Positions 37,419 to 49,494 of a stretch of DNA of 64,000 bases are shown here, in pieces; position 1 is the stretch's first letter, and each line of letters starts with the position of its first letter. The stretch lies in NCBI GenBank assembly GCA_038380795.1, contig CM076268.1, positions 30,017,501 to 30,081,500 of the forward strand, read 5' to 3'. This DNA comes from Pyrocephalus nanus. Its lineage: Eukaryota; Chordata; Aves; Passeriformes; Tyrannidae. Under the pieces are notes generated by a model. That model was given only the letters and a program-made list of their open reading frames with translations. It did not search any database and was not told the origin of the DNA. The translations under genes and the position numbers were made by a program.

Positions 37419-40400
37419 CAGTCCTCTTACTCCTCCTCCTCTCACTGTCGGCCTTTTCAATCTTTGATTTTATAGATGCTGCCTCTGTTCTCATGTCTCT
37501 AGCAGACTTCGGTGTAATGGAAGGCTGGTAAACTTGAGTAGCTTCTGATAAGGATGTGTTCCTTGATGTACTGTCTTCTTCATCATCAGAGACCTCTGAC
37601 TGCATCTTTTTCTCTTCATCAGATAGGCGATCCACAAGCTTTAATGTCTCACCACTAATTCCCTTAAAATATTCAATAGAATGTTTACATACCTCCCTAA
37701 GCTGATTTTTCTTTACTTTAACTGTTGTCACGGTGACGGAGGTAGATCTTACCTTTACTGGTAATTTAGAAGGAAGTTGTTTTGGTTTTTCTTTCTCTAC
37801 CTGCTCTTGTTTTGGCAGGGCCGGAGTTCTTCTAGCTAGATTACTCCTATGTGTATTTTTTACTGGAATCCTAGACCTTGCTTCTAGACAGGGAGAAGAA
37901 TTATTTTGTTTTGCTTTGTCAGGCTTACTAGCCCCTCTCACTTTACTCCCTGTATTGCTTTGGAGATTATTTTGTGAAAAGGCTTGTTTTACTGAGCTGG
38001 CCTTTACAGGAAGCTTTGATTTTCCTCTAGCCCCTACCAACTCTGTTGACTTTTGCTGCTCTCCATGTGGTTTTTGCTTATCTCTTACTCTGTGTCCTTG
38101 TGTTGTCCCTGTACCTTTTCCTGAAGTGCTTTTTGCTTGATTAGCTTTCTGGAGGGAACATTTTGGTTCCAAATGTTCTTTTAGCACTACATTACAGGTA
38201 ATATCATCTGTAGGGACAGCAGATGAATCCAAATTGTTGTTGTTATTAAAATTATCTTTTGGAAAATCAGTGTTTTCTGATTGCCTACAGCTTGTTTGGC
38301 TAGAAGCTGAACTCGCAATCACTGCTACCGTTTCATTTTCTAATCCCTGACCACTTGGCATCACAGCTTCTATCTTATCTGCCACTTCGCCAGGGCCATC
38401 TTTCTTCAGAGTCATGGTGGAAGCAGAAATTCCCATTTTAATTGGTGTGCGCAATTTGGGATCAACTTTGGAAGCGTTTACTGCTGCCGATGATTTCTCC
38501 AGTGAGTTACTACCAAGTGTTTGTTCCATGCAATCTCCACTGGCCTGGATGCCGGGCTTATGTTCAACTGCTGTTGTTTCTACTGGTCTCTCTACGTTTG
38601 TTTCTACAGTGCTGTCCCCTGCCTGTGGCTGTGTGATGGCAGTGACTGTACTTTTATCCCCTTCCCCCTTGTCCCCTGACTTCCCTTCAGAAGTATGCTC
38701 ACCAATCTGAAAAAATTGGAGTCTTTCTTCAACAAAATCCCTCTTGCTCATGTCAATTGCACCACTGCGAGTCATCTCAAACATCTTCCCCTCATGAAAT
38801 GGGAAGGGGTTGGGCTCGCTAGTTGGCGTACTCTCATCTGTTGGAGTTCTGGCTGGAGTTGTGTCAGGTGTTGTTGCTTGAGATCTGTCTTCCACTGCCA
38901 GACCAAATGGCTTAGCCTCATCATCCCTTGATTTAGTCTCAAACACTTCATCGTCACCTCGGTTATTGGACCACGGATCAAAATCTAGACTCTTAGTGGC
39001 CACAGTTTTGAAAGGTGTTGCAAATTCTTCATCTACTTTGTAACTGAAATATGAATCAGGAAATACAGTCCTGTCAGGGTGTCTGCCTTCCAAAGAGAAA
39101 AACTGTGCCCCTGACTTCTTATCGCTCTTATCTCCGGCTTTTTCAGAAGCTGGACCCTTTGAAGGTGTCTTGTCTTCTTCAGGGCCTACCTTGCCTTCCT
39201 CCTCAATGACTTCAAGCTTACTCTGGCTAAATGAGCGGTCAGTCTGCTTTAGAATGCCTTCTGTAGTCCATACGTCCTTTTTGGTTTCAACTGCCGGACC
39301 TGCAAGTTTAGAATCACTCTCAGTTAAACCATCATCTTCATCTTGCAAATCATAACCGTCAAGAGAGTCAATCTCTGTCGCATCGGTATCATGGGAGAAT
39401 TCTGCAGTGGTTGCTATGGAACACTCTGTGACAGACTGGTCATTGTTACTCCCATTTTGCACTACATCATTCTGGGGTGAATCAATGTCAAACTCATTAG
39501 GTTTCCCAGAAGTGGGGTGTCCTAACTCTTTCTGTTTCTCAATCTTTTCAGGGGCTCTGGGTTTTGAAGTTTCTTTCTGGTCATCTTCCAGCTCCTTCAG
39601 TTTGAACGTATACTTTTTAAGCGGAACAGGTTGATAGAGGGATTCATCGTCACTGGAGTCACTGACATCTGCTCCCGGTGGCACAGGAGACGGTGGCTGT
39701 ACTCTTATGACAGGTTCAGCCAGTTGGCATTTGTCGTGCTCATCTTGCAAGTTCACTTCGGTCATCTCCATTTCACTCTCAGTGGAATAATGAGACTTCT
39801 TTTCGGACTCGCCTTGATCTGCATCCAGGGGTGGAGGAGGAGGGAATTCAATATAGGCAACTCTGTTACCTTTGGGTCTTTTGTTAGAGTCCTTATTTAT
39901 AAGATTAGGCAATGCTTTGTCAATCTGTGGCTCCTCAACCTCTGCCTGTTTCACAGATGTTGACTTAGCCTCTGCTTCCTCCTCTGACTCCTCAGACACC
40001 TCAGGTATAGGGCTGGGTTTGCCTGGGATATAAGCTATTAGAGAGTCAGGTGTTTTAGATGTAAACTCGTAACTCACTTCCTCTGAACTTGGTGTTTCTG
40101 GTGTTAAAGGGCTTTTACCAGAGCTGTCTATAAAGGACACTTGTTCTAGCGTGTCATCTTCTGGACTACCTTGTGGAGAAGGAGGTTGTTTTTGCTGTCT
40201 AGCTGTGTAAAATGTCCCCCTTGTCTCCTGCACTGTCTTACTTTCCTGACTGACAATTTTTTTAATATTCCCTTGTTGCACCTCTTTCTCATATTGCTTT
40301 CCTACTTGGACAAAACTGACATAAACAGGTAAGGTCTTAATTTCTTTTACTCCCTCAGTGCTTACTAGCGGTGCAACTTTATCCAAGTAATCACTGGCAC

Positions 40401-43400
40401 CAGGCTCAACAACATCACTTGAAGGAAATTCCTTTCCTGGGCTACATTCTAAAGAATCTGGTGATTTGCTAGGGGATAGCTCTGTTTCCTCAGCAGGAGG
40501 ACTTAGGCCTATGGAGCTCTGCTGCTTAGTAACTTTTCTGATTTCTGAATGCTTTATTTTTTCATCTTCCACATAATCAATCTGTCTTTCAACTTTCTCC
40601 TTAATCACAGCTGATTGGGATACTTTAGCTGAAAGTTCATAGACACCATCAAGCATGGCTCTCTTCTCCTCAACAATTCTGACTGGAATATGGGACACAG
40701 CAATTTCTTCTTTCCTTTTGGATATTTTATCAGCCACTTCACCATTACGCTCCCCCTCCCTGACAACAAATTCTCTGTATAAAACCCTTTTTGAGGGAGA
40801 TTTTACAGTCAGTTCCTTCACTTCTTCTGAATGAATTCCATTTGTGGCCAGTTTGTGCTCTGTCACAGTGACAAATTCACTTTTTTTGTCAGTTTTAGAT
40901 TCAGCGTGATCAACATGGTTTTCTTTTACTGTATCTGGAACCAGCACATGCGAAAGTTTTTCTTTCTGCGTCTTATGGTTAGAAGTTCCAGGACTTTCCC
41001 ACGTCCTATAGATTTTTTTGTCCCAGTGTCCCTTTGCCGTTGCGTCTGAGCCAAACGCCAGCTCTTTTGCCTGCGGTTCTGGAAGGCATTCCGACACGCC
41101 TTTCCTCATCTCAGTTCTTTGTTTTTGTGTGTCTGAAGCACGAGAGTCTTCGATAGCTTTCACTTTACCTTGAACAAGGTCTTCCTGTACTTTCACCTCT
41201 TTCTGCAAAGCAGTGCTCCCATCAATGACCTCTACTTGCTTTGCATGTTTCTCTCTGGAATAAGACTGATACACTGGTAACTTACTTTCTTGCAATTTCT
41301 TTACTGGAATTTTGGACTGACCATCCAGCTTTTTTTCGTCTTGAGTTATGTCCTTACTCCTTGGACTTATACCTTGTTCAAATTTAAGCCTAATGGAACT
41401 GAGCTTTGATTGCTTCAGCTGAAATCCAGCCTCAGGTACTCCAGTCTGCTGAGCACTTCCTTTGTGTTCCATAGTTCGTTTAGAGTCCTCTGTGTGTTGC
41501 ACAAATATCCTTTTTTCAGGACTGCTGGGCAAACTGGATGCTTTTCTTTCATCCACCTTGGGGAAGCATTTCCCATCATGTGCATACTGCTTCACCTTAC
41601 TCCATTCATCCCTGGACGATGGCAGTTCAGAGAGCGGAACTTTCTCGGGGCTGCTGCTGGCAGAGCTCTGGCTAGAATGTATTTCCTTGCCATTTTTTTT
41701 ATGCTGCTTTTTCTCTGGAGACTGTAGCTCATCATTCAACTTCTCTGTTTTATCCCGAAAAAACTGTGATACTTCAGTGAGTTTTTCTTCTGCCTCTTTA
41801 ACAGTCCTGTCAACCCTGTCTTCATATATCAACTTTTCTCTACCTCTGTCTAATCTGTCCTCAGTAAAGCGCATCCACATCGCATGTTTTGGACTACTAA
41901 CATCTCCAGTGTAGTGTAACACTGTCACTTTATCATAATGATCATCTTTAGACATTTTACCTACACCATTTTCAGACACATCTTTATAGATTTTGGAGAG
42001 AATCTCTTTTTTGGGGGCAGTAGCTACTTTTTCTCTGCATCGTTTATCGGTCCCCTGTAACTCTGCACTAAGGGGTAGAGCATGGTCAGTAACTGACTCC
42101 TCAGTATCAGAATGAGACACATCTAGCTTTTCTGAAAGAAGCATTTTCTCAGCAAACCTGTAAGACTCCCCTCTTAGTTCTGACAACTCATCATCATGGT
42201 ATTCTATTGAGTGCTGACTCAAAAGCTTCAGTGTTTTGTAAGAGTCATCAGACATGAGTTGAGCAGAACTAGGGCGACTGTCTTCTTCCTGGGACACGGG
42301 AGTGTTAACTCTAGAGGATTCCAGATAAGAAGGAAGTGACTCTTCGGCCGTGAGCTCCTCTTCTTCTTGCTGACCTTGTTCATCTGAACAAGGGAAAGCA
42401 TCATGTTTTTCCAACTCTTTTAAGTTAATATCTCCCCGAGGTAAGTCTTTCTGATATACATACATTTCTTTCTCTGGATGCTTTTTTGTTTCTCTAATAA
42501 TGACTTCAGTAGGTTCAGCCTGATTACCTTGTTCAATATGGACCTCTATTATTCGCTCCAGTTTGGGTTTCATTTTGCTGTCCTTCTCTGCATGTTGTGG
42601 TGAAGTTTCAGCAGACTTGCTAACATCGGACGTTACTGATGATTTATGTTCAAACAGACCTGCCAGTTCTTTGGAAGGGTCACGACCAGACTGAAAGGCT
42701 TTCATTATGTCATGAACAGACATTGTTTCCTCAATTCTTTCAGACGTACTTTCTGTGCAAGGAGGTTTATGATAGACCATCCTGGTCGTGGTAGTGATGT
42801 GAGTTTCTTCTTTTACTCGGACACCTTTACTAAGGACACACTTATGGTCATCTTCTTCACTGCCACTGGCTTTCATTTGAAAAGCTTTAACCTTCTCTTT
42901 AATAGACCCAGAAGGTTTTTGCTCCAGCTCCATAAATGTAGGGGTAGGTTTGGAGGCCGGCAGCTCCTCTGCCTTATGCTCTGGAATTTCTTCAGAGGAT
43001 GGCTCGTAGCTGCGGATAACATGAACTACTTCAGTTCTTGTTTCTGTAATGACGGGAGGGATGGGTACATCATGGAAAAGTGGTTTTGGCCCCGTGCTTT
43101 CAGCACTCTGTGGGGCAGAAGGTGTCTTTTCACTCCTTGTTTCAAAGCCACTGTCAGACAAGGGACTTTTATCTTGATCGTGTTGAGAAAAGTCATCTGG
43201 AGACTCTAAAATGGTGTCTGTTCCAAAAAAGGAGTCTGCGATCTTACACAACTCCTTTTCCGATGTTGAAGGCCTCATGGAGGCTGGAGGCATTTTAAGT
43301 TTATGTTCCTGCAAAGCGATAGCTGGTTTTAAGATGCGCTTTTGTCTCTCTTCACCTTCTTTTTTCCCCTCTTCGAACTTGTACTTTATGTTTGTTAATG

Positions 43401-45098
43401 AACTGCTACCGATATCATTCGCTAAGTAATCAATAACTTTTGACAAGCTATAATCCTTTTCCGACATGGTTTTAGTTTTAATTTGGACCTTCTCTGGAAC
43501 AGATACAGGAGGGCTCGTCAAAGCTTGCTGTCTCGCTTCATCAATCTCCTCTGTACTGAACTCTACCCAGTCATCCTCAGACAGGTGTCCTTGATCACTT
43601 TTGGATACTTTAGCCGACCCTTTACTTTCTAAACACACATCTTTTTTCAGAATCTCACTAACTTTTACTAAGTCCTCTTTTACTTTCTCAACAATTTTAA
43701 AGGGCTCTTCGTCATCAATTCTACCCTCTTTTGGTATGTCAGGTTGGAACGGTTTTTCCTCTGCGACATCTGTCTGCAATATTGCGGTCATTCTTATCAG
43801 ATCCTCTTTCATTTCAGCAACATCTTTCAGTATCTCCTGACTGGAGGATAAAGAAGAGGGTGTGGACAATTTGAGAGCAGAGGGTGCTAAAAACAAGGAT
43901 GATTTTATTGGAGATGAAGTTCGATTAAAGGTAGGCTGTGTGCGTGCCTCTGTAGTCAATGTTTTAATCGGTGACAGTAACGCAGCAGCTGATTTTGTAA
44001 GTGAAGACGACTCTGGGAGCTTCTTTAATGCTGGTTCAGACAAAACATTGACTACAGAATATACTGGCACTGTTATTGTTGATGAAGTTACTGATGAGGT
44101 AGTTGCAGATATTGACCCAAGGGCTGTGTACAAAGCACCTGCAGGAGCAGTTCTCATTGACTGGAAAGCTGATGGTGCTGAAGATACAAATGACCTGAGT
44201 GGAGAAAATGACATTGTTGTAGCTGTTGAAAACACTCTCTCAGCCGTGTCAGCAACTGCGTTAGCAGCACAACTTGCAGAATGTGCAGCTGCAGCAATCT
44301 TGTCTTGAAAAACAGCTGCAGCTTTGGATCCATTTATTAAGGTGGCAGAAGATGGGTATTTCAGAGGTGACACAGACCCATTAAGCAATGGTACATCTGT
44401 GTGCCCAGCTACATGTTTTGCTGGCGACGAGAGAGACGAGGCCATCATGACTTTAGTGGATGAAACAGCATCAACTGCTGATTTAGCAGGTGACACCACT
44501 GACTTGAGAGGGGACGATAAAAGTGAAGATGCTGATGTGATGACCGATTTAAGTGGCAAACTCGAAGAGTACATGTTAATGTTGGATTTGGGGGATGCTG
44601 GAGGCGTCATGGTTATGGATGATCTCTCCAAGAGAGATCCTGCAGTAGTCACTGGAGATGTCCGAGAGGGGAATGTGGTAGTGGATGCCAGCCCTTTCAG
44701 ACTAGCAGCTTCTGTGACTGCGGGAGCTCTGACGAAAGAGCCTGAAGTGACCTGTATATTGTATGGAGGCTGCGATACCACAGTTTTTATTGGCGAAGAG
44801 ATTGTCCGAAAAGATCTAATCGGAGATGCTACATCACTAACAGATTTAACTGAAGATGTGGTAGAAGCTCCTAATGTGGATTTGATTGGAGAAGTAGAAG
44901 AAACAGACCATATTGATTTTAATGGGGAAGCTGTAGGAGTGTTAGAGGAAGAGCTTGATAAGGATGTAAAGCCTGATTTGGTTTGCCCAGGCACTGTAAT
45001 TGGAGCTGTTGTCCATGACTGATATGGCCGTGTTGAAAAGAATGGCTTGTATGAATAAGTAGCAGGTAGGGATCTTGTTGCTCCTGCACTCCGTTCAA
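37419..45098 (-). CDS. ANK3: ANK3 giant exon (270/480-kDa neuronal ankyrin-G)
   Basis: This single 7680-bp exon is open from end to end (2559 full codons) and encodes the insert specific to giant ankyrin-G, needed for axon initial segments and nodes of Ranvier. It enters in phase 1 (acceptor AAGAAACAG) and leaves in phase 1 (donor GTGAGA). In order: ERSAGATRSLPATYSYKPFF start; a serine-rich region (to about 43850) with eleven S-P-x-K/R motifs; paired KEDL repeats (43765-43815 and 43636-43686); EDDWVEFSTEEI, a W-x-x-F LIR motif (W at 43567-43569); a long acidic, disordered tail; SKIP (41305-41316) and SRIP (37864-37875) motifs; and a conserved VCKHSIEYFKGISGETLKLV block near the end. Alternative splicing inside this exon makes the 270-kDa form in mammals; I did not map those sites. 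Confidence 0.97.
43558..43569 (-). other. ANK3: LIR (GABARAP-binding type) motif in the giant exon
   Basis: The codons read W-V-E-F, preceded by E-D-D and followed by STEEIDEARQQA, an extended LIR with a C-terminal amphipathic helix. In mammals the equivalent site (W-x-E-F in the E-D-D-W context) binds GABARAP and stabilises GABAergic synapses. The key W and F and the helix are kept here. Confidence 0.85.
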
Positions 45099-45812
45099 CT
45101 GTTTCTTAAATTGTTAAATTAAAATCAAACATAAAAATCAACAAAAATGATTAAAAAACAGAGAGACCAGAGAAGAAAATTGGTCAGTAAACGTTGTAAT
45201 ATTACAAAAAGCAAGTACAATTGTTTGCATGAGTTGGGATGAAGGAGGCAAAAGAAGATTTTAAAAAGGAACGAAAAAAATTAGGAACGAGCCATATGCT
45301 GATAACTGGTCCAAAGCAAAAAGCAACATGAAATGAGAGACAGAAAGCACATAGCAACCAAATCTGCAAACAATGAATAACAGAAAACACAACAAAGGAA
45401 TCCATAAGGTAAAAATAAAGCCACATCAAAATTTCTTCTCTTACTTCCTATTGACTTTCTGATGTGCTACTTCTGAAATATTCATATCAGCTCTATTTTG
45501 CCTGTTTAGGTATGTCTCTGCTTTGTGCAACTCTTAGAATTATCCTTTTAATAATTTCTATTGTTGTTCTACTCAGAATTGAACCTATATAAAAATATAA
45601 ACTTGTGTAAAGTGACATTATATAGCTAAAATCTTTTTTTAAACCACTCAGAACTATTTCATGCAGAACCCAAAATTCCTTTAAGTGACAGGCAATTGAT
45701 GTGCAAACTGTGAAGCAACTGGAATAAATTCAAATCTATATCTTCCATGCACAATTCGGATATGCTTCACACTCACAAAGCCAATAAGAGCAAGAGCTTT
45801 TCTGAGTCAATA

Positions 45813-45852
<40 letters not shown>

Positions 45853-48800
45853 AAAGAAAAAGAAAGGAACATATGCATTTGTTTCTCATGCGATATTCCT
45901 TTTGTTTGGTAAAAAAATAAAGTAAAACTTTACATGAAATGATTTTAAGAAGCATGTCATATATGAAATATGGAAAATATGATATATGATAAACGTGAGC
46001 AGGCAAAGCAACTGAATCAGTTTTTATTCATGCACAAATGTCATGTCAAAACGAGCACACAGATTAATACATTTTGTATGGTGTATTAAGCACAAATATG
46101 TAAACCTTACAAAACCATTTCACAAGAGGTCATTAAAAGAAGAGTACACTTTTTCTACAAGATGTAGTGTCTTGGTACCTTTTGAGGAGATTTCTTGTAT
46201 CAGCTCAAAGTCAGACCTGTTTAACTTTACAGTTCTCAAAAGGTAATGTTAGAAAAGCAGTCAAAGAAAAATATATTATGAAATAAATTCCTGGCAAGGA
46301 CAAACCTGTTAAATGTCATCATCCCCCAGAACTCTCAGTTCATTCAAAAGCATTTTGAACAGAATCATCATCAACCACATTTTGCATAAGAGGAGGCACT
46401 CATGCCAGACAGTATTTCTGGGAATCTCATTACACATACATATCCTCTGATCCAGCAATAACATTTAGAGTTGACATTGAAAGCAACTTTGAGGACCTTT
46501 TTTGTTTTTGTTTGTTTCTTGAAAGCTGGAATTAGAAATGGAACTAAAATACTCAAAGAATTTGTTCAACATACCTTTCTCTGTAGTTACACTAATAATT
46601 TGTTGTACCTGCTTGATCTGTCTTATAGACAGACAGTAACTTGCAGTGAAAGTAACTCAACAAGGCTAATACTAAACTGTTAAAGGACACACACTCTTAC
46701 AAAATAACGAATATTCAGGGCACCACAGGTCCATATCCTGCAAGGAGAAATGTCCTGGTCCTACAGAAGCCAATCAAAGCCCAGAAGACAGCATGGATGG
46801 CTGGTGATATTGCAGTATGAGAACATTAAGGTTGAAGAGAGCTTGAGTACTAGGCCTGACTGGCAGTCAAGAAACATTCACTTTTCCTTGCTATGTTATT
46901 TGTAAGTGCAAATATACTCCTTTCCACTCCTCCCCAAAAACCCCCATAGTCTACTTCATTAAATGAGCTAGACTTTACTATGAAGATTAATTAGCAGCAG
47001 CTGCCAACATTCACCATAGGTTCATACAGTCTTGAGTCCAAGAAACAGACCTCAAAATGATTCTGAAAAGAATCAACAACTTGTTCAGCATTTAGTATTA
47101 GGAAATATCTTTACAGAGACCCCACTGCACTGGGATAAGCCAGTCTATCACAACTGACTAGTGAGTCAAGCAAACCAAAAGGCTGCCCTCCCAGCTCCTC
47201 CTGTTAAATCACAGATTCATATATGTTTAAGATGCTTTTTCTGTGCTCCTTTCTGTAGTTGAGGAGAAGAACCAGGAGAAAGAAAAAATTAGTAATTTAC
47301 CTGTGAGTGCAGCTATGAACTGGACAGAGAACAGGGCAATTTTACTATTTTGAAGTAGCAAAGAAATTCCCCCAACCATGCAAGACTTTAGACTAGGATA
47401 ATATTCTAAAGAGCGCATTTATGTAACAGCCCTTTTTGGCTACTGGACACTTTTGGCCTTAACAGTTTCCATCACTCTGCATCCAAGATTTTTATTAGAC
47501 AACAGATGTCGGTGACTACCTTCTGTGCATCAAGCCACACTTCCTTGCTTGCAGCTGGTGATGGAAAGCACTGAGCCTACCTATACACGTGGCCACTGCT
47601 CAGACTTGCTCCTCCTCAGCCTCAAGCAAACAGTCAGGACCCATCAGGTTTAACCCAGTGCTGCACTCCCCTTCTGTTGGACCCTTTGTGTCCTTTCCCT
47701 GAGCAGAGATATTACAGGGAGGCAAGGGGAATGTGCTTCACACTGGCAGGGGTGCAAAGCTAAAAACTCTGCCTGTGTGCACATGCATAGAACACACATG
47801 CATGCTTGTGTGAGCAAAAAGAACAATCCCTGCTGCTACCAAAACTGCTGGAGCTGTGCCATTGAATTCCCTGGAAAGTGCCAGAAGTTCATCACTCATA
47901 TGCAATCACTGGAGCAAGCTCCCTGTGGTGTAAAGCAGGCACAGCATCTGTCCTCCCCTGTGCTGGGCAGTGTGTGCTCTCTGGAAGAGCTGCACTTCCA
48001 CACTCACCTCCTTCCCTCACACCAGCAGGTGCAGGTGGAGTTGTGAACTACACACTCCATGTGCACAGGAGGTGGTGCTCAGCTGACGGTCAAGCCATCA
48101 GCTTGTGCTCTTTCCTGGCAAACACAATCCTACCTGCATAACCTTTCTGGGTACCTCACAGCCTTAAGCAGTACCCGTTGCCAAAAGGGATAGAATAGGT
48201 AAAGGAAGTGCAGGAATTTCTACTGTATCAATCCATCTTTTTTTTTCAAGTACAGATGAAGTGCATTTAGGTTTATTCCCACCAACTTTTTGTAAATGAG
48301 ACTTAATGGACCTTTGGTGAATAAATAAGACCTTTTTGGTTTTGTTTTTTTGTTTTTCCTCAATGAGGGCTAAAAAATTTATTGTTAGCAATATACACAG
48401 TCATCAACTTCCTTTCAAGCAACTTAATTTTCCCTGTCTCTCAGTTCCCATCAAGCCTGTGACAATACCTTAACAGTCCATCAAGATGTCTCAGCAGATC
48501 TGATAGCTTCTTCAGATGTTATATGCTTGAAGTCTTCTTCCAGGCCTGAGAAGGGTAATATATTCTGGAGCACATCTGATCCAAAGAAGCCACAGATCTT
48601 ATAGGATAATTAAACAGCAGCCATCCAGTGGGAACTCCCAAGACCCGATGAAGCTTGTCTATGGATTTTATGGAATTATATCAAAGGGTCTGTTGCAGGG
48701 TAGCAACTGAGAATTCACAAGTGAAAAAAAAAAAGGCAAGAAAAAGCCTGGAAATGGGGAACAATAGCAGTCAACCTCAGACAGGAGAAGTGAGGGAAGA

Positions 48801-49412
48801 AAAGCTAAGCCAAATACATTATTGTATTTAACCAGGAAGGAAAGGAATGCCACAGGTCTGGTCAAGGGGAACATAAAGTTTAAGAGGAAGCAATGTGTGG
48901 TGCCAGGGAATAAAAAGCAACTGCAGGGAACAGAGGAAAAAGGGAAGGGGAGGAGAAAGAAGAGGGAAAATATAAAATATGAGAGAGTCTATTTTGGCTA
49001 AGCATCTAAACATTTAAGTGCTTATCTGAATGGCTTTCTCCAGCCTTGCTGAACTTTTGTGCAACATTCCCTTCCATAGCACCTCTCTTTCATGTTTCAA
49101 AAGGAAGAGGAACAGACTCTTTTTGAAAGCAATTTGCAAACTTCCTACTCTGGAGCTACGTGGCATTTAAAAGAATTATTGTATTTTTACTTAACTAACG
49201 CACATATTTTGCCAGTCAGGATTCTTCAAGCTCTCACAACACAGGAGTTCACAGACCATCCAAGAGTTTTGGTTTAGACAGCTTCTTTTCTTTCCTTTTT
49301 TTTTTGTTTTTTTTCCCCAGAACGACACCAAATACAACGTTTATAGAAAAAATGTCTCTTCTTATGAAAAATCACATTTATATGGTTTAGTACTTTGGTA
49401 AGAGCAACTCAC
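45099..49412 (-). other. ANK3: ANK3 intron before the giant exon
   Basis: The intron runs from donor GTGAGT to acceptor AACAATTTAAGAAACAG. It contains a 36-base A run at 45815-45850 (T on the transcript strand). No further exon, repeat or RNA gene was recognised. Confidence 0.75.
45815..45867. repeat. Poly(A) tract, 36 A's plus an A-rich tail
   Basis: An uninterrupted A run (45815-45850) is followed by GAAAAGAAAAAGAAAGG. On the ANK3 transcript it is a long U tract about 720 bases before the giant exon acceptor. Confidence 0.95.
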
Positions 49413-49494
49413 TCATTCCAGGCTCAGTCAGATAGCTGTAGCGCTTACGTAAAGCAAGGGAGACGAAGTTCTGGCGCCGGTCAGCTCTCTCCGT
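49413..49494 (-). CDS. ANK3: ANK3 linker exon between the UPA domain and giant exon
   Basis: This 82-bp exon, phase 0 to phase 1, reads TERADRRQNFVSLALRKRYS then YLTEPGM plus one base (A). The S-L-A-L-R-K-R-Y-S-Y-L-T-E-P block is a hallmark of ankyrins just after the spectrin-binding module. The last base pairs with TT of the giant exon (isoleucine) or with GT of the death-domain exon (serine). Confidence 0.95.

Noticed and set aside
44992..44994. GTG at 44992-44994 as a start codon of a separate giant-exon protein
   Set aside because: The frame is open upstream (R-P-Y-Q-S-W-T-T-A-P-I-T) to a phase-compatible acceptor at 45099 and is ankyrin-like there, so this is internal to the exon.
43862..45022. 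Long plus-strand open frames antisense to the giant exon (43862-44308 and 44324-45022)
   Set aside because: They are reverse-frame shadows of the serine-rich coding sequence, where codon bias removes antisense stops; no independent evidence.
46170..46232. Possible small ANK3 exon encoding S-D-F-E-L-I-Q-E-I-S-S-K on the minus strand
   Set aside because: In the phase left by the linker exon it hits a stop at once, and no ankyrin similarity was recognised.
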